Shown here: in pieces, positions 34,193-42,975 of the stretch | How positions within the stretch are numbered: the first letter of the stretch is position 1 | How the letters are laid out: each line of letters begins with the position of its first letter | Assembly (NCBI RefSeq): GCF_028368935.1 | Contig: NZ_JAQNDK010000002.1 | Coordinates: forward strand, 1,674,001-1,738,000 | Origin: Sorangium aterium | GTDB taxonomy: Bacteria > Myxococcota_A > Polyangia > Polyangiales > Polyangiaceae | Direction of reading: 5' to 3' | DNA length: 64,000 nucleotides | The notes under the pieces: generated by a model | Seen by the model: only the letters and a program-made list of their open reading frames with translations | Told to the model about the DNA's origin: nothing | Databases searched by the model: none | Translations under genes and position numbers: made by a program

Positions 34193-36856
34193 GTGCAGGC
34201 GCCCTCGCCCTCCGCCCTCTTCCAGCTCCGCGTCGACGCGCCCGGGACACCCGATCTGGAGGTCGTGCGCTTTCGAGGGATCGAGAGGCTCTCACGCTGC
34301 TTCTCCTTCGATGTCACCGCGCGGCTCGACGCCGGGGCGATCGATGAGGCGACCCTCGCCGCCGCGCTGATGGAGCGGCCCGCGTCCCTGCGCGTGCCCA
34401 CCTCGGCGACCGAGGCGCGCGCGGTGACCGGCGTCGTCACCCGGGTGAGCGTCGAGGGCGCCGACGGCGACGGGCGCGCCGTCGTCCGCGTGCGCATCGA
34501 GCCGCGGCTCGCCCTCCTCGGCGAGGGGCGGCAGAGCCGGATCTTCCAGGAACAACCCCTCTCGGGCGTCCTCGGCGCCGTGCTCGCCGAGGCGGGGCTG
34601 CCCCACCGCTTCTCCCTCGCCGCGCCCCGGCCCCCGCGCGTCTACTGCGTCCAGCACCAGGAGAGCGATCTCGCCTTCATCACCAGGCTCTGCGCGGAGG
34701 ACGGCGTCTTCTTCTGGTTCGAGCCGCCCGAGGGCGGCGATGGCGATCCGGCGGCGCCCGAGGTGATCGTCTTCGCCGATTCGCCCGGGGCCTACGCGCA
34801 GATCGCCGGCGATCCCACGCTCGCCTACCGCCAGGCGACGGGCGCCGCCGCGCTCGCTCCCGAGGAGCGGCACGTGACGCGGTTCGTGCGGAGGCAGGCG
34901 AAGGCGCCGCGCGGCGCGCGGGTGAAGGGCTTCGACTTCGCGCGGCCGGCGCTCGATCTCGGCGCGGCCCGAGGGGAGGCGATCCGGGCGCGCACGACGT
35001 ACGATCACCACGATCACGACGAGAGGATCGACGCCGGCGCCGAGCGGGCGCAGATCGCGCTGGAGCAGGCCCGGGCGCGCGCGGATCTCGGCGAGGGCGC
35101 GTCGTGGTGCAGGCGGCTCGCGCCGGGGCACAGGTTCTCGCTGGAGGGCCACGACGTCGCCGCGCTCAACGGGCGCTACGTGCTGACCCGGGTCGAGCAC
35201 GAGGGCCACAACGCGCACCTCTCGGGCAGCGACGGGCCGAGCTACGAGGCGCGCTTCCGCTGCGCGCCCGAGGCCGTGCCGGTGAGGCCCCCCGCGCCCC
35301 GCGCGTCGGTGCGGCAGGCGCTCGAGACCGCGACCGTCGTCGGCCCGCCCGGCGAGGAGATCCACACCGACGCGCTCGGCCGCGTGAAGGTGCAGTTCCA
35401 CTGGGACCTCGACGGCGCGCGCGACGACAGGAGCTCGTGCTGGCTCCGCGTCGCGACGCCGTGGGCGGGCGCGGGCTGGGGCTTCCAGTTCGTGCCTCGC
35501 GTGGGGATGGAGGTCCTCGTCGGCTTCCTCGGCGGCGATCTCGACCGCCCCGTCGTCGTGGGCGCGCTCCACAACGGCCTCCACGCGCCGACGCACCCGC
35601 TGCCGCGCTCGCGCTCGCGGAGCGGCATCCGCACGCAGTCGACGCCGGGCGGCGGCGGATACAACGAGATCGCCTTCGAGGACCGGGCCGGCGGCGAGCA
35701 GGTGGTGATCCGCGCGCAGCGCGATCTCGACGCCTCGATAGAGAACGACGCCACGGAGACCGTCGGCCGCGACAAGACCCTCAACGTCGCGGGGAAGCAG
35801 GTCGTCCGCGTCGAGGGCGACCGCGACGATCACGTCACGGGGGCGCTCGTCGAGGTCGTCGAGGGCGGCGCATCGAGGAGCTGCGGCGGCGACGCGCGCG
35901 GCCGCACCACGGGCAGCGTCGCGGAGGAGATCCTCCAGAACCGGAGCGTCGAGGTGCACGGCACGGACACGGCCACGCTCCACGGCGGCTCGACGACCGT
36001 GGTGGGCGGCCCGCACGTGCTCCGCGTCGACGCCGAGCACACGCTGCTCGTGGGCGAGGGCCGCGACGACGGCCAGGCCGAGGTCTCGGTGTCGCGCAAG
36101 TACCTGCTCTCCTCGGGCAGCGTGATCCGCGTCCGCGCCGAGGACTCGATCGTGCTCGAGTCGGGCCAGAGCTCGATCGAGGTCACGCCGAAGGGCGTGG
36201 TCATCCGGGCGAGGTCGATCGAGGTCGTGGGCTCGGAGCGCGCGTCGCTGTCCGGCCCGGGCCCGGCGGTGCGGCTCGCGAGCGACGCGGAGATCGTGTC
36301 GAAGGTCGTCAAGATCTACGGCGAGGAGGCGTCGATCGAGCTCGGCAAGAAGGCGAGCGTGAAGGGCGAGCAGGTGCTCCTCAACTGCGACGAGGGCGCG
36401 CCCGAGCCGCCGGAGGACGGCGAGGCGCCGCCGGGGACGAAGAGGTTCAGCATCCGGCTGACCGACGAGCGGTTCGAGCCCTACGCCGGCAAGCGGTTCA
36501 AGATGGTGTGCGAGGGCCTGAAGCTCGACGGCGAGACGGGCCGTGACGGATCCATCGAGGCGGACGTGCCGGAGGCGGCGAGGACGGCGGAGATCACGCT
36601 GTGGCTCGGCGAGTTCCCCACGGGGCAGGTGCGGCGCTACTCGATCCAGATCGAGGACCTGCCGGCGCCGACGTCGATCGCCGGAGCGCAGATCCGGCTC
36701 AAGAACCTCGGGTATTACCGGGGCGCGGGCAAGGGGGAGATCGACGACGAGACGCGCGCCTCGCTGCGGAGGTTCCAGAGCGACCACGCGCTGGAGCCGA
36801 CGGGGGAGCTCGACGGGGCGACCGCCGGGTCGATCGTCGAGCGGCACGGGAGCTGA
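34193..36856 (+). CDS. vgrG: Type VI secretion VgrG spike protein with C-terminal peptidoglycan-binding domain
   Basis: The protein is 887 aa. The N-terminal gp27-like part has FQLRVDAPGTPDLEVVRFRG, HRFSLAAPRPPRVYCVQHQESDLAFITRL and ED(G)VFFWFEP. The gp5-like OB region has EIHTDALGRVKVQFHWDLDG, WGFQFVPRVGMEVLVGFL and GDLDRPVVVGALHN, followed by the beta-helix spike. The last 60 residues (AGAQIRLKNLGYYRGAGKGE, then FQSDHALEPTGELDG) are a PG_binding_1 domain, so this is an 'evolved' VgrG carrying a wall-binding tip. The GTG at 34193 is used; no better start is seen. The downstream gene follows after 26 nt. No T6SS sheath or baseplate genes are in the window, so this is an orphan vgrG island. 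Confidence 0.93.
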   Translation: MQAPSPSALFQLRVDAPGTPDLEVVRFRGIERLSRCFSFDVTARLDAGAIDEATLAAALMERPASLRVPTSATEARAVTGVVTRVSVEGADGDGRAVVRVRIEPRLALLGEGRQSRIFQEQPLSGVLGAVLAEAGLPHRFSLAAPRPPRVYCVQHQESDLAFITRLCAEDGVFFWFEPPEGGDGDPAAPEVIVFADSPGAYAQIAGDPTLAYRQATGAAALAPEERHVTRFVRRQAKAPRGARVKGFDFARPALDLGAARGEAIRARTTYDHHDHDERIDAGAERAQIALEQARARADLGEGASWCRRLAPGHRFSLEGHDVAALNGRYVLTRVEHEGHNAHLSGSDGPSYEARFRCAPEAVPVRPPAPRASVRQALETATVVGPPGEEIHTDALGRVKVQFHWDLDGARDDRSSCWLRVATPWAGAGWGFQFVPRVGMEVLVGFLGGDLDRPVVVGALHNGLHAPTHPLPRSRSRSGIRTQSTPGGGGYNEIAFEDRAGGEQVVIRAQRDLDASIENDATETVGRDKTLNVAGKQVVRVEGDRDDHVTGALVEVVEGGASRSCGGDARGRTTGSVAEEILQNRSVEVHGTDTATLHGGSTTVVGGPHVLRVDAEHTLLVGEGRDDGQAEVSVSRKYLLSSGSVIRVRAEDSIVLESGQSSIEVTPKGVVIRARSIEVVGSERASLSGPGPAVRLASDAEIVSKVVKIYGEEASIELGKKASVKGEQVLLNCDEGAPEPPEDGEAPPGTKRFSIRLTDERFEPYAGKRFKMVCEGLKLDGETGRDGSIEADVPEAARTAEITLWLGEFPTGQVRRYSIQIEDLPAPTSIAGAQIRLKNLGYYRGAGKGEIDDETRASLRRFQSDHALEPTGELDGATAGSIVERHGS

Positions 36857-36882
36857 CGCGACGCCAAGGGAGAGAAGAGACG

Positions 36883-39000
36883 ATGCCTGCTCCGAGCGCA
36901 CCGATGGGAGTCAAGGTCCCCGCAGGCGGCCCTGGCCACGCCTCGCCGCCAGCCGCGTTCGAGGCCGAGCCGCCGCGGCTCACGACGTGCCTCAACATGA
37001 CGCCCGTCGACTACCCCGACGGCACCACGGGCGCGCCGGAGTTCCCGGCGCACGAGCTGGATCTCACCGACGCGACGAGCATCGAGCAGATCCTCGCCCA
37101 CATCGACGCGCGGATCCACGCCCCTCTCGACGACGCGTGGGCCGGCCCGCCGGGCACGGACGGCGAGGACGAGTGGGTCGACGACCCCGCCGAGGAGGCC
37201 TGGGCCAAGGCGCTCAGCGAGGCGATGTTCGGCCAGCGGTACGGGGGGCCGGGACAGTGCTACTTCGGGGATTCGAAGTGGGACTCGTTCATCTTCTCGC
37301 GGATGCAGAAGACGTCGATCGATTACATGAGCCAGGACGTATGGGGGCTGCGGAAGAAGGCGACCGCGCCGGCGACCTGGCTCGAGGTTCAGATCTTCAA
37401 GAAACAGCTCGAAAAGAGGAACACGGATCTCGTCGCGATGATGACCGACAACGACGACCCGGCCATCTCGATCTGCTGTGCGTGCGAGCACAACGCGACG
37501 TATGGAACCATCACGCGCGGGTTCACGCTCGAGCAGCACATGAACGGCGCCTGTTGGGCAGCCGGACAGAACCCCGGTCGCCCCATCTTCGACGCCGAGC
37601 AATTTCCGGGCGGCAGGTGGTACCCGACCAAGGAGGCGACGCTCGACGTCGCTGCTGGCCTGGAGAAGACTCCACCGATCGGCCCTGGCACCATTTATTG
37701 TTACAATCCGTTCGGCGACAACAAGATGGTGACTGGCTATGTCCCCATCGCCTGGGTCGTGACCGATGCGCAGGGACGCCCGACGGTCGACCAGAAGCAT
37801 GCGGACCACGTGCTCAACGATCTACCTGAGAAGCACTCGCAGCACGACGCGCCAAAACGGATGGTCACGAGCAGCGCCGACCAGCAATCGAAGGTCGACA
37901 CGCTGCCCTATTCACCCTCCGCGCCGACCTCCGAGGCAGAAGCAGAGAACATGTATGTGGGCGTCACCCTGCCCGCCACAGGGCAGCGCAAGGGCTCGCA
38001 CATCTTCTTCGTGCTCCGCGTGAGCAAGGACGAGAAGCGGATCCAGAAGTTCGACACGAGCAACGGCTACCCGCTCGACAAACATACAGGTGACACCGTG
38101 ATGGACCCCCTCGGCAAGGAGGGGATCTACGATGGCATCTCCCTCACCACGGCTCCTCCTGGCAACGTCTTCTGCGGGATGGGCGTGCTGCCCGAGGCCC
38201 CCGTGGCGCTCGACGTCATGGCGGCGCACATCCGCCGCGCACGCCCCATCGGCCTCATGCGGCTCGTGATCGCGGAGCGCCGCCCTGGGCGCGAGCTCAG
38301 CGACCGACACGTGCTGTTCGTCAGCAAGCTCATGCGGATGTACGATGACAAGGACCAGAATTTCTGGGTGAGCAAGTGCGCGTGGTCGCTGCGCAACACC
38401 CCCGGGTTCACCAGCATCCAGCCCTGGTGGATCATCTACATCCCGCGCATGGAGCTCGCGAGGATGATGTGGACCAAGGGCGCGCGGAGCCGGAAGCTCT
38501 CGGAGATGGCGCGCGACGTGTCCGTCATCCGCCGCATGAAATTCGACAGGGAGCAGGCGAAGAAGACGAAGAAGGATCCTCCGCCCGCGCCGGGGCTCCG
38601 CTACGGTGAGGACTACGTGGCGCAGATCGTCCTCACGAATGACGACCGAGGAGGCGCGCTCTACTGGAGCCGGGCTCGGTCGGAGCTCAGCTTCGGGGTG
38701 ACGAACGAGCAGATCCAGGGCAACCCGCTGCCGAACGCGATCAAGGACAGCGTGGCGCCCGTGGCGCGGCAGGGGCGCGATCCGAAGCTCGAGGTGCCCT
38801 GGAACGGCGAGCGCTTCGACGACCGTTACAACGATATCGACATCGCGATTCCATCGCTGTTCCGCGACGGCGAGGACACGAGGGCGGCCACCGAGCAGGA
38901 CTCCATGCCCATCGCGACCGACGACGAGCACGCCGACGCGCTCAGGGGGTGCATGATCGACGACGAGCCCAAGGAACCCGGCATCGTGGAGCTCGTATGA
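36883..39000 (+). CDS. Candidate VgrG-linked T6SS effector, unknown family (705 aa)
   Basis: It lies directly behind vgrG, with a good purine-rich SD before ATG 36883, and has no signal peptide, as expected for a spike-delivered cargo. I do not recognise the family. The N-terminal 35 residues are Pro/Ala-rich. Residues about 196-202 read ICCACEH, 269-273 PGTIY, and 372-395 contain GSHIFFVLRVS and KRIQKFDTSNGY. The order Cys, 'G-D/T-I-hydrophobic', then H-hydrophobic run recalls CHAP/NlpC-type cysteine peptidases, which would suit a peptidoglycan target and the wall-binding VgrG, but this is weak pattern-matching. The C-terminal third contains several Trp/Tyr-rich segments. The stop overlaps the next gene (ATGA). 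Confidence 0.7.
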   Translation: MPAPSAPMGVKVPAGGPGHASPPAAFEAEPPRLTTCLNMTPVDYPDGTTGAPEFPAHELDLTDATSIEQILAHIDARIHAPLDDAWAGPPGTDGEDEWVDDPAEEAWAKALSEAMFGQRYGGPGQCYFGDSKWDSFIFSRMQKTSIDYMSQDVWGLRKKATAPATWLEVQIFKKQLEKRNTDLVAMMTDNDDPAISICCACEHNATYGTITRGFTLEQHMNGACWAAGQNPGRPIFDAEQFPGGRWYPTKEATLDVAAGLEKTPPIGPGTIYCYNPFGDNKMVTGYVPIAWVVTDAQGRPTVDQKHADHVLNDLPEKHSQHDAPKRMVTSSADQQSKVDTLPYSPSAPTSEAEAENMYVGVTLPATGQRKGSHIFFVLRVSKDEKRIQKFDTSNGYPLDKHTGDTVMDPLGKEGIYDGISLTTAPPGNVFCGMGVLPEAPVALDVMAAHIRRARPIGLMRLVIAERRPGRELSDRHVLFVSKLMRMYDDKDQNFWVSKCAWSLRNTPGFTSIQPWWIIYIPRMELARMMWTKGARSRKLSEMARDVSVIRRMKFDREQAKKTKKDPPPAPGLRYGEDYVAQIVLTNDDRGGALYWSRARSELSFGVTNEQIQGNPLPNAIKDSVAPVARQGRDPKLEVPWNGERFDDRYNDIDIAIPSLFRDGEDTRAATEQDSMPIATDDEHADALRGCMIDDEPKEPGIVELV

Positions 39001-40547
39001 GAGCGCTTGCAACAGCGTTGTCCGCCGGAATCCTCACCTTGCTCGGGTGCTCAGGAGCGCCGTCGACGACGCCGTCGCCCGCGGTGTCGCGAACGGCCGC
39101 GCCTCCCGTCACAGCAGCTGCGCCACCCACCGCGAGCGCGCTGCGAGCAGCTCCTACGGACTGCACGAGATCCGATCCTTTCGAAAAGTGCAAATGGGCC
39201 TGCGACCAGGGCGCGCTGCGGAGCTGCGTGCGGGTCGGGAACATCTACCGACAGACGGATCCGAAGCAGGCGGCGATCGCGCTCGACGCGGCGTGCAATG
39301 GCGGAGAGCAGAGCGGGTGCGACCGGCTCGCGGCGCTTTACCTCGGGGACTCGCTCGAGATCGACTACCCGCGCGCGGCTGCGCTCTACGGAAAGGCCTG
39401 CGACGGCGGATACCTGCCGGCGTGCGGTCATCTCGCTCAGCTCCGCTTCCGGAGCGAGCCGGGCGTCGAGGCGCGAACCGATGAGGAGCGAACCGCCGCG
39501 GTCAAGCTCCTGGAGCGGGCCTGCGAGGCCAAGGACGGCGACGCCTGCGGCTTCCTGGGCGCCGTCCATTTCGTCCCCATCCATGGGACGAAGAACCAGG
39601 CCAGGGGGAGCGAGCTTTTGGCAGAAGGCTGCTCCCTGGACAGCGAGTGGAGCTGCAAGCATGCCACGGAGATGTGGCGGACCGCCGATCTCACCGCGCT
39701 CGGGAACATCAAGGAGCACGAGCGCACGGCGCGGATCGAAGGGTTCGTGAAGCGCCAGCAGAAGCTCCGGGAGGCAGCGTGCGAGGACACAGGCCTCTTC
39801 TGCAACGTGCTCGAGGGGGTGCGCGCGAGCACGGCGAGGGCGCGCCTCGGCGAGCTCTGCCGGACGCGCAACCACCTCGCGTCGTGCAACGACCTGGCGT
39901 TCATGCTTGAGCGAGGAGAGCAGGGAGACAAGGACTTCGCTGGCGCAGCGCTCCTGTTCGAGATCGCGTGCAAGGGCGGCATCGGAGGCGCGTGCTACGA
40001 GCTCGCGGCGCTCCACAAGTTCGGGAGCGGCATGGCGAAGGACCTGCGCAAGAGCTTCTCGCTCATGGAGCGAAGCTGTGCTCTCGGCTTCGCGCAGGGC
40101 TGCGACGTCCTCGGCTCGATGTACCTCGACGCGGAGGGCGCGCAGCGCGACGTCTCCCGCTCGATCGCCGTCCGCCGGCGGGCCTGCGGCTGGCACGACA
40201 GGAATGCATGCCGTACCCTCGGTGTCTGGCTCATCTCCCACGACGGCGAGGAGGTACCGGAGGGAGAAGGGATGCGCGAAGGCGCCGAGCGTCTCCGCGA
40301 GGCATGCGCTGGCGATAGCAGTCCGAGCTGCCTCGATTACGCCCTGCTCCACGACAAGGGGTGGGGCGTGCCCAGGGACCCGAAGAAGGCGCGCGAGACC
40401 GCGCAGCTCGCGTGCGATCGAGGCGATCGCGAGGCGTGCGGGTGGCTGAAGAACCCCGCGCTCCACACCCCGAAATGGGTGAAGGAGCGCGAGCAGCGGC
40501 TGGCGAAGCGCAAGGCGCGCGGCGCCGCGACCGAGGAGCCGAGATGA
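38997..40547 (+). CDS. Cys-rich Sel1-repeat lipoprotein, candidate T6SS immunity protein
   Basis: The protein is 516 aa with a signal peptide and lipobox ILTLLGC (Cys 18). It has many Sel1-like helical repeats, each with a Cys pair, such as KACDGGYLPACGHLAQL, ERACEAKDGDACGFLGA and RSCALGFAQGCDVLGSMYLD. Paired cysteines of this sort form intra-repeat disulfides in Helicobacter Hcp-like proteins, so it should fold in the periplasm. The ATG at 38997 overlaps the putative effector stop by 4 nt. Sel1-repeat proteins serve as immunity proteins next to some T6SS phospholipase effectors, which makes this the best immunity candidate; other scaffold roles are possible. Confidence 0.8.
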   Translation: MRALATALSAGILTLLGCSGAPSTTPSPAVSRTAAPPVTAAAPPTASALRAAPTDCTRSDPFEKCKWACDQGALRSCVRVGNIYRQTDPKQAAIALDAACNGGEQSGCDRLAALYLGDSLEIDYPRAAALYGKACDGGYLPACGHLAQLRFRSEPGVEARTDEERTAAVKLLERACEAKDGDACGFLGAVHFVPIHGTKNQARGSELLAEGCSLDSEWSCKHATEMWRTADLTALGNIKEHERTARIEGFVKRQQKLREAACEDTGLFCNVLEGVRASTARARLGELCRTRNHLASCNDLAFMLERGEQGDKDFAGAALLFEIACKGGIGGACYELAALHKFGSGMAKDLRKSFSLMERSCALGFAQGCDVLGSMYLDAEGAQRDVSRSIAVRRRACGWHDRNACRTLGVWLISHDGEEVPEGEGMREGAERLREACAGDSSPSCLDYALLHDKGWGVPRDPKKARETAQLACDRGDREACGWLKNPALHTPKWVKEREQRLAKRKARGAATEEPR

Positions 40548-41125
40548 GCGCGGCAGAGCGAGGGCGGCAGGCAGGGCGCGCGCACCAGCGCGAACCGCAG
40601 ATCGAGGGGCTCACGATCGAGCGCTACGCGGAGGTGATGGCCTATCGCCGCCACTTCCCCGCGGCGCGCGCGATCGAGGTGCTGCTCCGGCTCGGCGTCC
40701 AGCCGGCGCGCTGGGACGCGGCGACGCGCGGCTGGGGCACGGCGATGAGCAGCGCGCTCGCCCGCGACGAGCCGGAGATCCTGACGCGCTTCGCGAAGGC
40801 CCTCGCGACCCAGGAGCGGCGACTTCGCGAGTTCCCGCCGCGCATCGAGTCGCTCGGCGAGCCCGTGGCCCAGCAGGGGGACACCGACGGCGCGCGCGCG
40901 TTCGAGGGCGAGCGTGCGGCGGAGCGGCCGTCGTACCTGCGCGACGAGGCCGCGAGCGCGCCCCGGGAGGCCGCGAGCGCGCCGTGGCCCGCTCCGCCCG
41001 CGGAGCCGGCGCCCGGCGCGCTGCGGAACCTCCACGGCACCGCCGAGATGAGCCGGTTCGTCCCCCGGCCCACGCTGCCCTTCCAGGAGCTCGATCCGGC
41101 GCGCGAGCCCAGCAAGAAGCGCTGA
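40544..41125 (+). CDS. Accessory protein of the vgrG island, unknown function
   Basis: This 193-aa protein is translationally coupled to the Sel1 gene (ATGA at 40544-40547, with GAGGAG upstream). An N-terminal part contains GLTIERYAEVMAYRRHFP and a helical WGTAMSSALARDEPEILTRF. The remainder is Pro/Ala/Glu-rich with a short conserved-looking end (GTAEMSRFVPRPTLPFQELD). No signal peptide or catalytic motif is seen. Its position suggests a helper (for example an adaptor or chaperone) for the effector or VgrG, but the family is not recognised. Confidence 0.65.
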   Translation: MSAAERGRQAGRAHQREPQIEGLTIERYAEVMAYRRHFPAARAIEVLLRLGVQPARWDAATRGWGTAMSSALARDEPEILTRFAKALATQERRLREFPPRIESLGEPVAQQGDTDGARAFEGERAAERPSYLRDEAASAPREAASAPWPAPPAEPAPGALRNLHGTAEMSRFVPRPTLPFQELDPAREPSKKR

Positions 41126-41215
41126 TCCCAAGATGGACCCAGTATCGCCTCGGGCAGGAGTACAACCATCGCTGCTCGGTCCAGGTCAGCTCGGACAGGT
41201 CAGCGCGGCTGCAGG

Positions 41216-41806
41216 TCACCTCGCCCAGAGGACCGAGAGATCGAGCTCGATGGCGTGGAAGGGCTCGGCGCGGACGCGGGCGGCGTCGCGGTGGACGACG
41301 GCGGGCCCCCAGCCGCGATCCGCGCCGAGCACGTAGACCTCCAGCGTCCGGGCGATCGGGTCGACCAGCCACGCGTGCCGCACGCCCTCGCGTGCGTAGA
41401 TCGGCATCTTGTCGTCGCGGTCGACGCCCTCCGTCGAAGGGGAAAGCACCTCGCAGATCCAGTCCGGGGCGAGCGCGAAGTACGCCGTGTCGGGCATCTC
41501 GGGCATGCGTTCGCGGCGCCAGCCGGCGAGATCGGGCACGAGCGCGTCGAGCTCGCCCGGCGCGTCCGGGTCGGGGAAGCGCAGCTCGGGCTCGTCGATG
41601 ATGTGCCAGCCGCCGGGCCCTCCGTCGCCCAGGTCGAACGGTCCGCCCAGCTTGATGCCTAGCCTGGACGACGCCCGTGCATGTCGCGGTGCCGGCCGGG
41701 GGAACACGTGCAGGGTGCCGCTGACGAGCTCCGCCACCTGGTGCGGCGGAACGGCTTCGAGGTCGGCGTACGTCGCGCGACGCTGCTTCTCGGCGGCTCG
41801 GCCCAT
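41216..41806 (-). CDS. Uma2 family putative endonuclease (DUF820)
   Basis: This 196-aa protein has the Uma2 layout: an N-terminal ATYADLEAVPPHQVAELVSG and, in the C-terminal half, APDWICEVLSPSTEGVDRDD with KMPIYAREGVRHAWLVDP, in which PD-x(n)-E-V-L-S and D...K supply a PD-(D/E)XK-like catalytic set. An LVPDLAGWRRERMP segment is also family-typical. The start is ATG 41806; the frame is open to 41890 but adds only Pro-rich sequence. It is convergent with the vgrG island, with no obvious functional link. The role of Uma2 proteins is not established. Confidence 0.85.
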   Translation of the reverse strand: MGRAAEKQRRATYADLEAVPPHQVAELVSGTLHVFPRPAPRHARASSRLGIKLGGPFDLGDGGPGGWHIIDEPELRFPDPDAPGELDALVPDLAGWRRERMPEMPDTAYFALAPDWICEVLSPSTEGVDRDDKMPIYAREGVRHAWLVDPIARTLEVYVLGADRGWGPAVVHRDAARVRAEPFHAIELDLSVLWAR

Positions 41807-41886
41807 AGGGGCCAAGTCTGCCCGGGGGCGCACAGCGGGGCAAGGCGGTAAGGCGCAGGGTCGGGTTGGCGCGCCGCCCGGCTCGC

Positions 41887-42579
41887 TCATTGCGCCACGA
41901 GATCTCCTGCCAAGCGCGGCGCGACCTCGTAGGTCGTCTCGTATTGCGCGGCGAGGCCGATCACCGTGATGTCCTGATCGACCGCAAGCGACGCGGTGTC
42001 GATGACGGGTTGCCCGTCCACGATATGCACGAAGACCTGGATCTCGCCCGAGCCGTCGTCGATGTACACCTTGAAGCCGTAGGGCTGGTCGTCCTCCACG
42101 GCCTTGGTCACGCGGCCGCCCACGCTCACCAGCAGGCCCTCGACGGGCTCTCCGACCGCTCCGGTCGTCACGTCCTTCGGGCCGACGGCTCCGGCCTCGC
42201 CGAGCTCCGTGACCGAGGCTGCCTTGGCGTTGAGCACCGTCTGCTGGGCCGCCTGCCCGAGCGTCCCCGTGACACGCACCCGGGTATCGAGGCCGAGATC
42301 GAGCGCGTCGGGTAGGCTGACGTAGACGCCCCCGGTGTTGTCCTGCAGGGCGAAGCCCTGCTCGCCGGTCGCCGAATTGAATGTGCCGGGCGCGACGGTC
42401 ACGACACCCTCGATCGTCGCCGTGGAGCCTTCGGCCAGGCCGCGGGCTTCGGAGATGGCGACCACGACCTCCTCGTCCGGAGCAGGCGACTCTTCGTCAG
42501 AGCTGCAGGCCGTCGTCGCGAGGACGCATGCGGTGATGGCGATCGAGACGATGCTGCGAGTCGAAACGGTCTTGCGCAT
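41887..42579 (-). CDS. Lipoprotein with OB-fold-like domains
   Basis: The protein is 230 aa with a signal peptide and lipobox LATTAC (Cys about 25). The body is beta-rich, with two similar segments reminiscent of the YhcR/OB-fold domain found in front of secreted nucleases: ISEARGLAEGSTATIEGVV...FALQDNTGGVYVSL and, later, GGRVTKAVEDDQPYGFKVYI with DGSGEIQVFVH. No nuclease domain follows, so it may be a binding protein. It starts at ATG 42579. Confidence 0.7.
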   Translation of the reverse strand: MRKTVSTRSIVSIAITACVLATTACSSDEESPAPDEEVVVAISEARGLAEGSTATIEGVVTVAPGTFNSATGEQGFALQDNTGGVYVSLPDALDLGLDTRVRVTGTLGQAAQQTVLNAKAASVTELGEAGAVGPKDVTTGAVGEPVEGLLVSVGGRVTKAVEDDQPYGFKVYIDDGSGEIQVFVHIVDGQPVIDTASLAVDQDITVIGLAAQYETTYEVAPRLAGDLVAQ

Positions 42580-42975
42580 TCCCTGTCCCTAGTCGTGCTG
42601 CCTCCTGGGGACAAGCCATGGCCCCGGTGCGCTGGATGTCATCTACAGGCCCAGCGCCGCGTCGCCATGGCGCGACCTGCCGAAGCGTGCGTTCCGTCGC
42701 GCCATTCCTCAACGCGGATCCGCGTGAACCACGACGTGGAACGAGCGGGCGGCGATCCCGAGCGACGTTCCCCTCCCTCTTGAAAGCGCTGCTCAGGAGC
42801 ACGCCGGTGCCGCGGGGCGACGCTCTCCGGAACAGCCAGGGATCAGGCGCGCTGGCGCGCAGCCCGGGCTCCGATCCTCGTACAGCTGGAGGCCCGCCTG
42901 CGGTTCCGCCTCGTCCCTTGGCGCGAGCCCCCGTCGATTCCGTGACGGTCCCAAGAATCCCCCGCAATTCTAAGC
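42580..42975. other. Divergent intergenic region before the sigma factor gene
   Basis: The 396 nt lie between the OB-fold-like lipoprotein and the sigma factor gene. No gene, repeat or convincing promoter was recognised. It should contain promoters for both directions, including a possible autoregulated ECF promoter. Confidence 0.4.
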
